A stretch of 64,000 bases of DNA from an uncultured Flavobacteriales bacterium (GTDB taxonomy: Bacteria > Bacteroidota > Bacteroidia > Flavobacteriales > Flavobacteriaceae). Both the position numbers and the translations under genes were made by a program. Positions 38,164 to 47,627 of the stretch are shown here, piece after piece (the first letter of the stretch is position 1; every line of letters begins with the position of its first letter). The stretch lies in contig CAJWBA010000002.1 in NCBI GenBank assembly GCA_913020155.1, forward strand, positions 62,001 through 126,000, given 5' to 3'. The notes under the pieces were generated by a model. That model ran no database searches, was not told the DNA's origin, and saw only the letters and a program-made list of their open reading frames with translations.

Positions 38164-39811
38164 TAATTAGAGCCATTACATAAGGAAAAAACGAAGTGGG
38201 TTTTCCACTTCCACTTACGGTTGTCATGAGTCGATCCCAGCGAATTTTCCAGTTTTTAATTCCATCATTAATTCCGTCAATACTAAACCATATCAGTATC
38301 GGTTTTCCTAGAACATGATCATCTGGAACATACCCCCAGTAACGACTGTCTTCAGATCGATGGCGATTATCTCCCATCATCCAAAAGTAGTCTTTTTTAA
38401 AGGTGTATGTCGTGGTCTCCTTTCCATTAATATAAAGAGATGAACCTTTTTTGGTTAAAGTATTGTTTTCATACTCGCGAATAATTTTTTTGTAGAGTGG
38501 GAGATTACTCTTATTGAGTTCTACAGTCATCCCAGATTTTGGGATTAAGATTGGCCCAAAGTTGTCTTCATTCCAGTCGAAAGGAATTTCATTTGGGAAA
38601 AAGTTAGAATTCGCTGTTTTTGTTTTGGTTATTTTTCTGACAATACTATCTAAAATTCCTTTTTCTTGAAGTTCTCGAGCTTCTTTTAGGGTCAGGGTAA
38701 GTTCTTTCTGAATATCCAAAAGTTCTTTGGCTCTCAATCTTAGTTTACCGAGTAACCTAGGAGGTAAACCAGCCGATGGAGTTATTACTATAAAATTATT
38801 GATATCATTTGTTATTCTCCCTAATATGTAGGGGGCTATTGCGTCATAACTTTCTTGAGTAATATTTTCAACCCTATATTTTCTGGTGAAATTTTTATAG
38901 CCATTATCTAAAAGCATTTTAGAGGACACTCCTTTTTTGTTGAAACCAAAATGAGAGTATTGCGTTCTGGCTCGTTCTGGAAGTTTATTTTGTATTCCAT
39001 TGATATGCACAAAACCATTAATGATTTCAAGAGTGTCTCCAGGAATTCCAACACATCTTTTTACATAGTTGGATTTTTTGTCAATTGGTTTTTTTATTCC
39101 TTTTTCTTTTACAAAAAACTTCCTAACTGTATCAGCAGGCCAACTAAAAACAACAATGTCGTTTCTTTTTACTTCTTGAAATCCTGGAAGCCTAAAGTAT
39201 GGGAGTTGTGGTTTTTTTAGATATGATCTTGTTTTGATGATTGGTATGGTGTCGTGTACCATAGGAAAAGAAACAGCAGAGGTAGGGGTGCGGGCACCGT
39301 AATGGAATTTACTTACAAATAAAAAGTCTCCAATCAACAAAGTTTTTTCGAGTGATCCAGTAGGTATGATGTAAGGTTGTATGAAGTAGTTGTGTACCAA
39401 TGTTGCAGCTATGATAGCAAACAATATCGCATTTACCCATTCTCCAAACCAAGTTTTGGGGCTAAGATCACGATCCTGATTGTAAGTTGTTTTTGGATCA
39501 AAATTTACCACAAATAGGTAGAACCCTAAAGTTAAAATGCCTAGTAAAGCGTCTTTTGAAGTATTTTTACCAAAACTTCTAAGCGTTTCAACCCATACAA
39601 CAGGAAACATTAGCAAGTTGATGATTGGTATAAAAAGTAAAATAACCCACCATTTAGGTCTTCGGATAATCTGCATTAATACAATAGCATTGTAAATAGG
39701 TATGATTGCTTCCCAACTTTTTCTTCCAGCTTTTTTGTACAATTGAAAGGTTCCCAAGAAATGAATTACTTGAATAATTAGGAAGAATAAAAACCATTGG
39801 AATGTTGTCAT
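38117..39811 (-). CDS. lepB: signal peptidase I
   Basis: YIIPTGSLEKTLLIGDFLFVSKFHYG, YVKRCVGIPGDTLEI, YFWMMGDNRHRSEDSRYWGYVPDDHVLGK. Confidence 0.94.
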   Translation of the reverse strand: MTTFQWFLFFLIIQVIHFLGTFQLYKKAGRKSWEAIIPIYNAIVLMQIIRRPKWWVILLFIPIINLLMFPVVWVETLRSFGKNTSKDALLGILTLGFYLFVVNFDPKTTYNQDRDLSPKTWFGEWVNAILFAIIAATLVHNYFIQPYIIPTGSLEKTLLIGDFLFVSKFHYGARTPTSAVSFPMVHDTIPIIKTRSYLKKPQLPYFRLPGFQEVKRNDIVVFSWPADTVRKFFVKEKGIKKPIDKKSNYVKRCVGIPGDTLEIINGFVHINGIQNKLPERARTQYSHFGFNKKGVSSKMLLDNGYKNFTRKYRVENITQESYDAIAPYILGRITNDINNFIVITPSAGLPPRLLGKLRLRAKELLDIQKELTLTLKEARELQEKGILDSIVRKITKTKTANSNFFPNEIPFDWNEDNFGPILIPKSGMTVELNKSNLPLYKKIIREYENNTLTKKGSSLYINGKETTTYTFKKDYFWMMGDNRHRSEDSRYWGYVPDDHVLGKPILIWFSIDGINDGIKNWKIRWDRLMTTVSGSGKPTSFFPYVMALIIGWQIFIYVQKRRKA

Positions 39812-39866
39812 AATCTAAGTTTTGCATTTAGTTGTTTAGACGATAGTTTTACTTTTTTGTTACGTT

Positions 39867-40571
39867 TTATATAAGACTGAGTACATCGTTCATAGAAAAA
39901 ACACCTTTTTTATTTTGTATCCATTCAGCAGCAATAACTGCCCCAAGTGCAAAGCCATTCCGCGAATGGGCTTCGTGTTCTATAGTAATAGAATCAACAC
40001 TTGACTCATATTTAATAGCGTGATTACCAGGCACTTCTCCAGTCCGCTCAACTTCAATGGGGAGCATGTTTTCTTTTGTTGCTTTATCAAGTGTCCATTG
40101 TGTATAATCTGATTGGTCAACAATTCCTTCGGCTAGAGTTATGGCAGTTCCACTTGGTGCATCAAGTTTGTGTATGTGGTGAATCTCTTTCATTGTGATC
40201 TGATATCTTTTGTGAGAGGACATTAGTTTGGCTAAAACTTCATTGAGTTTAAAAAACAGATTTACTCCTACACTAAAATTTGAAGCATAAATAAATGCAC
40301 TTTCTTTAGCTTTACAAAAATCCTCTACTTCTTTCAGTTGATCTAGCCATCCTGTTGTTCCACATACTACAGGGATGTTAATTTTTAAAGCAGTTTTGAT
40401 ATTTTCAGCTGCTGCTTCTGGAATACTGAAATTAATCGCAACATCAGCATCAGAAAGATTGCCATAGGTTTCGTCTTGATCGATTTTTGCAACCACATAA
40501 TGTCCTCGTTCAACGGCTATTAGTTCTATGGCCTTTCCCATTCTTCCATATCCTAAAAGTGCTATCTTCAT
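39867..40571 (-). CDS. dapB: 4-hydroxy-tetrahydrodipicolinate reductase
   Basis: MKIALLGYGRMGKAIELIA...VVCGTTGWLDQL...EIHHIHKLDAPSGTAITLAE. Confidence 0.95.
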   Translation of the reverse strand: MKIALLGYGRMGKAIELIAVERGHYVVAKIDQDETYGNLSDADVAINFSIPEAAAENIKTALKINIPVVCGTTGWLDQLKEVEDFCKAKESAFIYASNFSVGVNLFFKLNEVLAKLMSSHKRYQITMKEIHHIHKLDAPSGTAITLAEGIVDQSDYTQWTLDKATKENMLPIEVERTGEVPGNHAIKYESSVDSITIEHEAHSRNGFALGAVIAAEWIQNKKGVFSMNDVLSLI

Positions 40572-40574
40572 GAT

Positions 40575-41129
40575 TTAAAGTTTTATATTTAGCGTAAGAC
40601 CATAATTTAGATTGGAATCTAAGAAATCAGGTTCAAGATGAGGCCGGAAAGTCAATTTATTGTCGACGTTGAATTGCATTAAATGTGCTCCAACATTCGC
40701 GTCCAGTATGTTTAAAAGATAAAATCCCATAAAAAATAAAACCGATAAATCTCTGTATCGTTTATGAAAATTCATTCCTTGAATTAGTTGGTCGTTCTGA
40801 AAAATACGTCTTGCATAGATATCATCTGTGTAACCTGCAATTCTTCTTTTATAAACATCTCGAAAGACTTTCATTTTTTTACTTTGGTAAAAATAGTAAT
40901 ATCCCGAGGTTCCCAAAGCTCCATAAATAATGGGTAGTTTCCAGTATTTTCGGGTGTAAATTTGTCCTAATCCCGGAACTACAGTGGAGTAAAATGCTGC
41001 TTTAGAAGGTGTCAAGGGGTCTTTGATTAAAAGTTGTTTCCGTGTTAAAGTATCCTTTTGAGTCTTTTGTGCAAAAACAAAACTAAATGAAAAAAGTAGT
41101 ATTAAGATTAAAGTAATTTTATTTTTCAC
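40575..41129 (-). CDS. DUF5683 domain-containing protein
   Basis: PSKAAFYSTVVPGLGQIYTRKYWKLPIIYGALGTSGYYYFYQ. Confidence 0.85.
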   Translation of the reverse strand: MKNKITLILILLFSFSFVFAQKTQKDTLTRKQLLIKDPLTPSKAAFYSTVVPGLGQIYTRKYWKLPIIYGALGTSGYYYFYQSKKMKVFRDVYKRRIAGYTDDIYARRIFQNDQLIQGMNFHKRYRDLSVLFFMGFYLLNILDANVGAHLMQFNVDNKLTFRPHLEPDFLDSNLNYGLTLNIKL

Positions 41130-42009
41130 GATTCAACAACTTTTTCATGCGACTGAAATCTTGTTGAGAATCAAAAGGAATTTGAATAATCCCTTTGCCA
41201 TCTTGTTTGTAGCTGATGGAAACTTTTGAATTGAAATAATTCCCAAAATCATCAATACCCTCTTGAATAAATAAGGGTTTGTGGGTAACTTTCTTAGAAG
41301 TTCCTTCTTTTAAACCTTTTACAATTGCTTCGGTTTTTCGAACACTTAATTCTCCTGTGATTATTCGTTCGTAAACTGTTAACTGATCATCTCTTTCTTC
41401 TATAGCTAGCAAGGCTCTACCATGCGCCATTGAAAGGAATCCATCGCGAATACCTGTTTGTATGATTGGATCAAGTTTTAATAACCGCAGATAGTTTGTT
41501 ATTGTAGATCTTTTTTTTCCTACTCGCTCACTAAGCGCTTCTTGTGTAAGTTTAATTTCTTCGATTAAACGTTGATAAGACAAAGCAATTTCAATGGAAT
41601 CTAGATCCTGTCTTTGAATATTTTCAACCAATGCCATTTCTAATGATTCCTGATCATTAGCTAACCTTACAAATGCGGGAACCGAAGAAAGGCCAATTAA
41701 CTTGGCAGCACGGAATCTTCGTTCTCCTGAAACCAGCTGATATTGATTCGAGTTTATTTTTCGAACCGTTATGGGTTGAATAACTCCGAGCTCTTTGATT
41801 GATGAAGCTAATTGCTTCAATGCTTCATCGTTGAATTGTGTTCTTGGTTGAAATGGATTTACTTCAATTAGATTTAGTTCCAAATTAATTACATTGCCAA
41901 TGACTTGATCTGTATTTTTATCACTTGCAGACTTGATGTCGTTTTTTGAATCTTGAAGTAAAGCAGATAATCCACGACCTAAAGCTTGTTTTTTATTTGT
42001 TTTGGACAT
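41119..42009 (-). CDS. parB: ParB/RepB/Spo0J family partition protein
   Basis: ALGRGLSALLQD...NPFQPRTQFNDEALKQLASSIKELGVIQPITVR...LVSGERRFRAAKLIGL...MALVENIQRQDLDSIEIA. Confidence 0.95.
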   Translation of the reverse strand: MSKTNKKQALGRGLSALLQDSKNDIKSASDKNTDQVIGNVINLELNLIEVNPFQPRTQFNDEALKQLASSIKELGVIQPITVRKINSNQYQLVSGERRFRAAKLIGLSSVPAFVRLANDQESLEMALVENIQRQDLDSIEIALSYQRLIEEIKLTQEALSERVGKKRSTITNYLRLLKLDPIIQTGIRDGFLSMAHGRALLAIEERDDQLTVYERIITGELSVRKTEAIVKGLKEGTSKKVTHKPLFIQEGIDDFGNYFNSKVSISYKQDGKGIIQIPFDSQQDFSRMKKLLNREK

Positions 42010-42011
42010 TT

Positions 42012-42782
42012 CTATTTTTCTTTATTTTTTTTGAGTACTTCCTGTGCTAAACTGAGGTAATTCTGAGCTCCTTTGCTTGTTGCGTCATACTGGATAATAT
42101 TTTCTCCAAAACTAGGTGCTTCGCTTAGTCTAATGTTTCTTTGAATGATTGTCTTGAAAACCATTTTACCAAAGTGTTTTTTAACTTCTTCTACCACTTG
42201 GTTGGATAAACGAAGTCTAGAGTCATACATCGTTAACAACAAACCTTCAATATCAAGGTTTTTATTGTGAATTTTTTGAACACTTTTTATGGTGTTTAAA
42301 AGCTTTCCTAAACCTTCTAATGCAAAATATTCACACTGAATGGGAATCAATACAGAGTCGGCAGCAGAAAGAGCATTCAAAGTAATCAATCCTAAAGAAG
42401 GAGCACAATCAATAAAAATGTAATCGTATTGATCTCTCACTCTTTCAATTGCTTTGCGAAGCATGTATTCTCGTTCATGTTTGTCAACTAATTCAATTTC
42501 AATGGCAACCAAATCTATGTGAGAGGGAATTAAATACAGATTTGGAGATTCAGTTTTGATGATAGTCTCCTCAACTTTAGCAGTGTGTTCGAGTAACTCA
42601 TATGTGCCTTTTTTTTGTTTTTCAACATCAATGCCAATACCAGATGTGGCATTTGCCTGAGGATCGGCATCAATTAAAAGTACTTTTTTCTCCAGTACAC
42701 CAAGGGCTGCAGCAATATTTACCGATGTGGTCGTTTTGCCAACGCCACCTTTCTGATTTGCTATCGCTATGACTCTACTCAT
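42012..42782 (-). CDS. parA: ParA family ATPase
   Basis: VIAIANQKGGVGKTTTSVNIAAAL...LLIDADPQANAT...FIDCAPSLGLITLNAL. Confidence 0.96.
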   Translation of the reverse strand: MSRVIAIANQKGGVGKTTTSVNIAAALGVLEKKVLLIDADPQANATSGIGIDVEKQKKGTYELLEHTAKVEETIIKTESPNLYLIPSHIDLVAIEIELVDKHEREYMLRKAIERVRDQYDYIFIDCAPSLGLITLNALSAADSVLIPIQCEYFALEGLGKLLNTIKSVQKIHNKNLDIEGLLLTMYDSRLRLSNQVVEEVKKHFGKMVFKTIIQRNIRLSEAPSFGENIIQYDATSKGAQNYLSLAQEVLKKNKEK

Positions 42783-42853
42783 CTTCGACTATTTAAGAAT
42801 TTAAAAATACGATTATTTATTACTATCTGAAAGTAAATTTTCATGTCAAAATT

Positions 42854-43189
42854 TCACTTTTCTTCATCAACAGAGGAAGTGTCGATTAGAAAAATTTTTT
42901 CATTTTCTTTTTTATGACCATAATATTCTCTAGCAAAACGTTCTAAGCTATCAATGTCTTCAAGTTGATTAATCATTTTTTGATCTCTATTGATTGCTTT
43001 TTTTAATTGTTTCTTTTGATGTTCTAACTTTTCAATTTCCAAATTCAATTCTCTTTGGGTCATCCAAGAGTTGGCATCCAGAAATAGAATCCAAATGATG
43101 AATAGAAACGCAATTGCAATGTAGGACAATACATAGGTTTTATTTTTTCTTCTGAGGAAATTTAAAAACGCTCTAAAAGGCATATTCAT
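42854..43189 (-). CDS. FtsB/DivIC-like septum formation initiator family protein
   Basis: Single TM plus coiled coil (WMTQRELNLEIEKLEHQKKQLKKAINRDQKMINQLEDIDSLERFAREYYGHKKENEKIFLI). Start trimmed from 43207. Confidence 0.82.
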   Translation of the reverse strand: MNMPFRAFLNFLRRKNKTYVLSYIAIAFLFIIWILFLDANSWMTQRELNLEIEKLEHQKKQLKKAINRDQKMINQLEDIDSLERFAREYYGHKKENEKIFLIDTSSVDEEK

Positions 43190-43589
43190 TTTTTTGAACT
43201 TCAGCAACCTGAGTAATACTTATTTGTTCTTTTGCTTTATTACTCCAGCTATTTAAAATGAAATTCATTACATCAGCAACTTCATCATCATCAAGACCTT
43301 GTTGAGACATTATTCCATTGTAGTCTATTCCATTTACTGTTATTTTACCTCGCTGACCATATTTAATTCCACGAATACTTGCCTCGATATTGTTTTGCAG
43401 ATAATCAGACTTTGCGAGTGGAGGAAATGTTCCTGAAACTCCTTTTCCATTGTCTAAATGGCATTGGACACAAAAATCTTGATAAATTTCTTTTCCGTCA
43501 GAAATACTTTTTTTCAGAGTTTTTGGTGGTTGTAAATAACTTATGAATCCAAATAAACCAATACAATAGATGTAAAATAGATGTTTCAT
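43173..43589 (-). CDS. c-type cytochrome
   Basis: Signal peptide; YQDFCVQCHLDNGKGVSGTFPPLAKSDYL (CxxCH heme motif). Confidence 0.9.
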   Translation of the reverse strand: MKHLFYIYCIGLFGFISYLQPPKTLKKSISDGKEIYQDFCVQCHLDNGKGVSGTFPPLAKSDYLQNNIEASIRGIKYGQRGKITVNGIDYNGIMSQQGLDDDEVADVMNFILNSWSNKAKEQISITQVAEVQKNEYAF

Positions 43590-43596
43590 AACAATA

Positions 43597-44727
43597 TTAT
43601 TTTGTGGGTGGCTTGGGAATAATTTTTAAAACACCTTTTCCCTCAACACCGATGTAAATCAAACCATCTGGGCCTTGTTTTACGTTCCGTATTCGTCCAA
43701 TTCCCTCTAAGATCTTGTGACGCTCTCTAACTTTGTTGTTCTCAATTACTAGAAGTTCAAGATATTCAAACTTCAATGAACCTACCAAGAGATTATTTTT
43801 CCATTTTGGATAATTTTCAGATGTAGAAAATACCATGCCCGATGGTGCAATTGAAGGAATCCAATAATAGAATGGTTGTTCAAGACCAAGAAGATCTCTA
43901 TCTTTAGTTATCGGAGTCCCACTGTAATTGATACCGTACGTTATTTTAGGCCATCCATAGTTTTTTCCTGCACTAATGATGTTGATTTCATCTCCACCTC
44001 TTGGGCCGTGTTCATGAACCCAAATTGCACCAGTTTGGGGGTGTTTTAACATTCCTTGGGGATTGCGGTGACCGAAAGAGTAAATAGCTTTTTTACTCGC
44101 TTCTTCGTTGTAAAAGGGGTTGTCTGTCGGAATACTTCCGTCTAGATTGAGTCTGTAAATCTTTCCACCATCTCGAGTAATGTCTTGCGGGTTAACTTCT
44201 CTGTTGCCTCGGTCTCCAATAGAAAAATAAATATATCCTTTGTTGTCAAAGGCTATTCGAGAACCCCAATGTTGTCCTTTTTTTGAGTTTTCATTTCCCT
44301 TGTACAATTTTTTTAGATTTGTGAGTGTGTCAGCATCCAACTCTGCAGAATACAGAGCCGTATTCCCACCAGGGCTCTCACCATCTGAAGAACTTGCTGT
44401 AAAAAAGATGAGTTTTGAAGTTTCGAAATCTGGAGCAGTAGCAACATCTAAGAGTCCACCCTGACCACGTACATATACTTCTGGTAGACCTGAAACCTCT
44501 GTTTTTTCTCCTTTAAAAACCCTGTATAGAATACCTGATTTCTCAGTCACTAGAATTTCATCTTTCGAAATGAAAGCCATGCCCCAAGGGATATCGATAC
44601 CGTCTACAACAGTTTCAGTGATGTATTTAGGACTTTGTTCGTTTTTAATTTCTGGACCATGATATTGAGCACAACTTGAAATAAAAAATAGATAACATAT
44701 GAGGCTTAGGAAACGAATTTTTTTCAT
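43597..44727 (-). CDS. PQQ-dependent sugar dehydrogenase
   Basis: VVDGIDIPWGMAFISKDEILVTEKSGILYRV...GLLDVATAPDF...YSFGHRNPQGMLKHPQTGAIWVHEHGPRGGDEINII. Confidence 0.92.
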   Translation of the reverse strand: MKKIRFLSLICYLFFISSCAQYHGPEIKNEQSPKYITETVVDGIDIPWGMAFISKDEILVTEKSGILYRVFKGEKTEVSGLPEVYVRGQGGLLDVATAPDFETSKLIFFTASSSDGESPGGNTALYSAELDADTLTNLKKLYKGNENSKKGQHWGSRIAFDNKGYIYFSIGDRGNREVNPQDITRDGGKIYRLNLDGSIPTDNPFYNEEASKKAIYSFGHRNPQGMLKHPQTGAIWVHEHGPRGGDEINIISAGKNYGWPKITYGINYSGTPITKDRDLLGLEQPFYYWIPSIAPSGMVFSTSENYPKWKNNLLVGSLKFEYLELLVIENNKVRERHKILEGIGRIRNVKQGPDGLIYIGVEGKGVLKIIPKPPTK

Positions 44728-44985
44728 GCTGCGTATTTAATTTTAAAAATACAAAAAAAGAAATATTTACAAGATGAGTTGGTTGAAAAATTGAAATCCA
44801 AATAATTTAAAAAAAATGATTTTATTATTACATCAAATTTAGCTATGATTTTACTCTTAATTTTCCATCGATTTGTCATTTCGAGTTTTAATTCAAATTA
44901 AAAGCTGATTATTTTATTGTTGTGTATGAGTAAAAAAGAGGAACTTAATAGCTCCTCTAAATAAAAACATTAACATATAAATTAG

Positions 44986-45059
44986 TCGGGATGACAGGAT
45001 TTGAACCTGCGACCCCACGCCCCCCAGGCGTGTGCGCTACCAGGCTGCGCCACATCCCG
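44986..45059 (-). tRNA. tRNA-Pro(GGG)
   Basis: Minus strand CGGGATGTGGCGCAGCCTGGTAGCGCACACGCCTGGGGGGCGTGGGGTCGCAGGTTCGAATCCTGTCATCCCGA. Acceptor CGGGATG/CATCCCG; anticodon stem CACGC/GCGTG with loop CTGGGGG. Confidence 0.93.
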
Positions 45060-45095
45060 TAAATTGTGCTAAAGGCTCATGAAATTAGTTTATTG

Positions 45096-45170
45096 TCGGG
45101 GTGGCAGGATTCGAACCTGCGACCTCCTGCTCCCAAAGCAGGCGCGATGACCGGGCTACGCTACACCCCG
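45096..45170 (-). tRNA. tRNA-Pro(TGG)
   Basis: Minus strand CGGGGTGTAGCGTAGCCCGGTCATCGCGCCTGCTTTGGGAGCAGGAGGTCGCAGGTTCGAATCCTGCCACCCCGA. Anticodon stem CCTGC/GCAGG with loop TTTGGGA. Confidence 0.93.
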
Positions 45171-45277
45171 AAAAATTCGGTACGCAAATATAGTACTTAT
45201 CCGCTTTCTGACAAGCAATTTCTCAATCATATCTAACTCTTTTTTAAACAATGATAACCCCTTGTTTTTTTAGGTTT

Positions 45278-46945
45278 TTAATTTTCCAAACTATTGAATT
45301 TAATTCCTTCTTCACTAATGTTCAGCTCAAAGTTAGTTTCATCATCCGATACTTTAATTTGAATATGATCCTCATCATTCACTATTTTTTTATCCTCAGA
45401 AACACAGTTTTGGCAAATTAATATTCCATTATCCATTTTCCATAGATGTCCAGCAACTTTTTTTCTGGAATAATTTTGATCATTTTTTATTCTTCTCTGC
45501 ATGTAAGGGCCAAATTCATAATCAATAAAAAAGTATTGTCCATTCGATACACTTAAATTTAATTTTAACTTTTGTTCATTTCTACTTTCCGTTACTGAAG
45601 TAATCCATTTATCATTTAGGAATAGATTTTTGTTGAAGTACTCGTGGTGGTAGTTGATCTTGTTTGCATTAGTTCTTGCTCTTTTTTGACTGAAACCTTT
45701 GGCTTCTTTTTCTATTTTTAATTCTGTTGTTTGATCAGGACTTTCAGAAATGTTTAGCCGAAGGTCATCATTAAGTAGTTTTAACTCATCTTGATCATTG
45801 TAAATTAAATTAGTTGTATTAAAAATCAAAATTTCATTATCATATTCAACTCTATTCATACTTACCTTTAATGTATCTTTAAGTTTGATGTCAATTCGCT
45901 CGGTGAGAGAATTCTTTGCGGTAAATGCTTTTGATCTGAATTCACTAGCTACTGTGAATGCAATGATTAAAAGTGTAGTCATCCAAATTACACCTAAAGT
46001 GTATTTGGTTGTGTTACTCATTAATTTACGTTTTGAGGTGAGCATTCTAAGTCCAAGAACAAAAATAAAGACAAAGGGAATACCAACTTCTAATAATGTC
46101 AATATGGAGAATCCCCATCGTGGTAAGCTTGAATTTATCGACACAAATAAAAGTTCATGTGGGAGCTCCATTGAGCTTATGAAACCAAATATTGCTAAGC
46201 TAAAAAATAAGCAAATCAAAACGATACTTGATATGAATATCATAAAAAAACCAATTATTCTAGTAAAAATCTTTATTAATACCTGAGCTATCTTTTCTAG
46301 CACCTCTGAAAATTTTACGGAGTTTTTTTTTAAAGAATCTACCGTTATAGAATAATCTGCATTTTTAACTTTGTCAGTCACATCAACCAGACCTTCTTTG
46401 ATTTTTTTTTCGATGTTGGAGATGTTAACAGGTTTCCCTTTCATTCTTAATTTCTCCGAGGTAGTATTCGCCTCTGGTACAATTGCCCAAAGTAAGAGAT
46501 AGATGAATATTATTCCTCCAACAGATGAAAGTATGAGAAGTATTATTATTAATCGTATCCAGACCCGCTCAATTCCAAAGAAATGTCCAAGTCCGCTTGC
46601 AACTCCAACAATAATTCTATTCTCTGAATCTCGATACAGTTTTTTTTGAGACTCTGATTTAGTGCTTTCTTCAACAGGATCTTCATCAGCGATATCTTCT
46701 GGAGTACCGAGGGTTTTAACGATATCTTTTACATTTTGCTCCGAAATGACATATCCTTCTGTAATTGTATATTGTAAAAATAATTCAGCGATTCGTACCT
46801 CGATATCTTCAAGAATTTCTTGTATTCCTTCGGTCTTGGCAAAGCTTTTTTCTAATTTTTTTAAATAGTTTTTTAGTAGATCATAAGCGTCGCTATCAAT
46901 ATGAAATAAAATATGTGCAAGATGAATTGTTTCAGTTGTGTTCAT
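45278..46945 (-). CDS. PspC domain-containing membrane protein
   Basis: KKLYRDSENRIIVGVASGLGHFFGIERVWIRLIIILLILSSVGGIIFIYLLLWAIVPEA plus further TM helices and a C-terminal region. Confidence 0.9.
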   Translation of the reverse strand: MNTTETIHLAHILFHIDSDAYDLLKNYLKKLEKSFAKTEGIQEILEDIEVRIAELFLQYTITEGYVISEQNVKDIVKTLGTPEDIADEDPVEESTKSESQKKLYRDSENRIIVGVASGLGHFFGIERVWIRLIIILLILSSVGGIIFIYLLLWAIVPEANTTSEKLRMKGKPVNISNIEKKIKEGLVDVTDKVKNADYSITVDSLKKNSVKFSEVLEKIAQVLIKIFTRIIGFFMIFISSIVLICLFFSLAIFGFISSMELPHELLFVSINSSLPRWGFSILTLLEVGIPFVFIFVLGLRMLTSKRKLMSNTTKYTLGVIWMTTLLIIAFTVASEFRSKAFTAKNSLTERIDIKLKDTLKVSMNRVEYDNEILIFNTTNLIYNDQDELKLLNDDLRLNISESPDQTTELKIEKEAKGFSQKRARTNANKINYHHEYFNKNLFLNDKWITSVTESRNEQKLKLNLSVSNGQYFFIDYEFGPYMQRRIKNDQNYSRKKVAGHLWKMDNGILICQNCVSEDKKIVNDEDHIQIKVSDDETNFELNISEEGIKFNSLEN

Positions 46946-46948
46946 TAT

Positions 46949-47278
46949 TTAAGATTTTTTTGTTAATGATGTAACTGCTTTGTTTAGATCACTCCAGGAG
47001 GAGTGAAGTTCTTTGAGAAATTGTTTTCCTTCTTCTGTGATGGAATAATATTTTCTCGGAGGACCTGAGGATGACTCCTCCCATCGGTATTCCAAAAATC
47101 CCCCATTTTTTAATCTTGTAAGAAGCGGGTACAAGGTCCCCTCAACCACCAATAATTTTGACTTTTTTAAGGTTTCTATAATTTCAAATGCATATTTGTC
47201 TCTGGTGCTGAGTATTTTGAGGATACAAAATTCTAAAATCCCTTTTCGCATTTGTGCTTTGGTGTTTTCAATTTTCAT
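46949..47278 (-). CDS. PadR family transcriptional regulator
   Basis: MRKGILEFCILKILSTRDKYAFEIIETLKKSKLLVVEGTLYPLLTRLKNGGFLEYRWEESSSGPPRKYYSITEEGKQFL. Confidence 0.95.
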   Translation of the reverse strand: MKIENTKAQMRKGILEFCILKILSTRDKYAFEIIETLKKSKLLVVEGTLYPLLTRLKNGGFLEYRWEESSSGPPRKYYSITEEGKQFLKELHSSWSDLNKAVTSLTKKS

Positions 47279-47444
47279 AGTTTTTTACGTTAATCATTCA
47301 GTGTTTTATGCTTAGCAAAGTAATATATTATACAAATATATATCTTTTAAATAGTATTATGCAATGCATACTACTAATTTTAACATTTTTTTGACATCTA
47401 CTTTAATAATTTCAAATTAAATTTAGTAAAATTTATAATTGGAT

Positions 47445-47627
47445 ATGACTAGTTATCAGTATTGTATTTTGGTTTTGAAAAAAGTAAGTTTTGACTCCAA
47501 TTTATTTTTCAAGGAATACTGGAAAGCGACAAAAGTTGTTGATGTTGAAGATCTTGAAAAATTACAAAATTGGTGCCGTTGTTTCGTGGCTCAATCCCCT
47601 CACCTTCAATCTGAAATGTCATTTTAA
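47445..47627 (+). CDS. small hypothetical protein (60 aa)
   Basis: MTSYQYCILVLKKVSFDSNLFFKEYWKATKVVDVEDLEKLQNWCRCFVAQSPHLQSEMSF. Amphipathic and protein-like, fills the PadR/oxyR-like gap. No family verified. Confidence 0.4.
   Translation: MTSYQYCILVLKKVSFDSNLFFKEYWKATKVVDVEDLEKLQNWCRCFVAQSPHLQSEMSF

Noticed and set aside
41119-42782. parS sites near parAB
   Set aside because: I did not see a TGTTTCACGTGAAACA-like palindrome in the window; not claimed.
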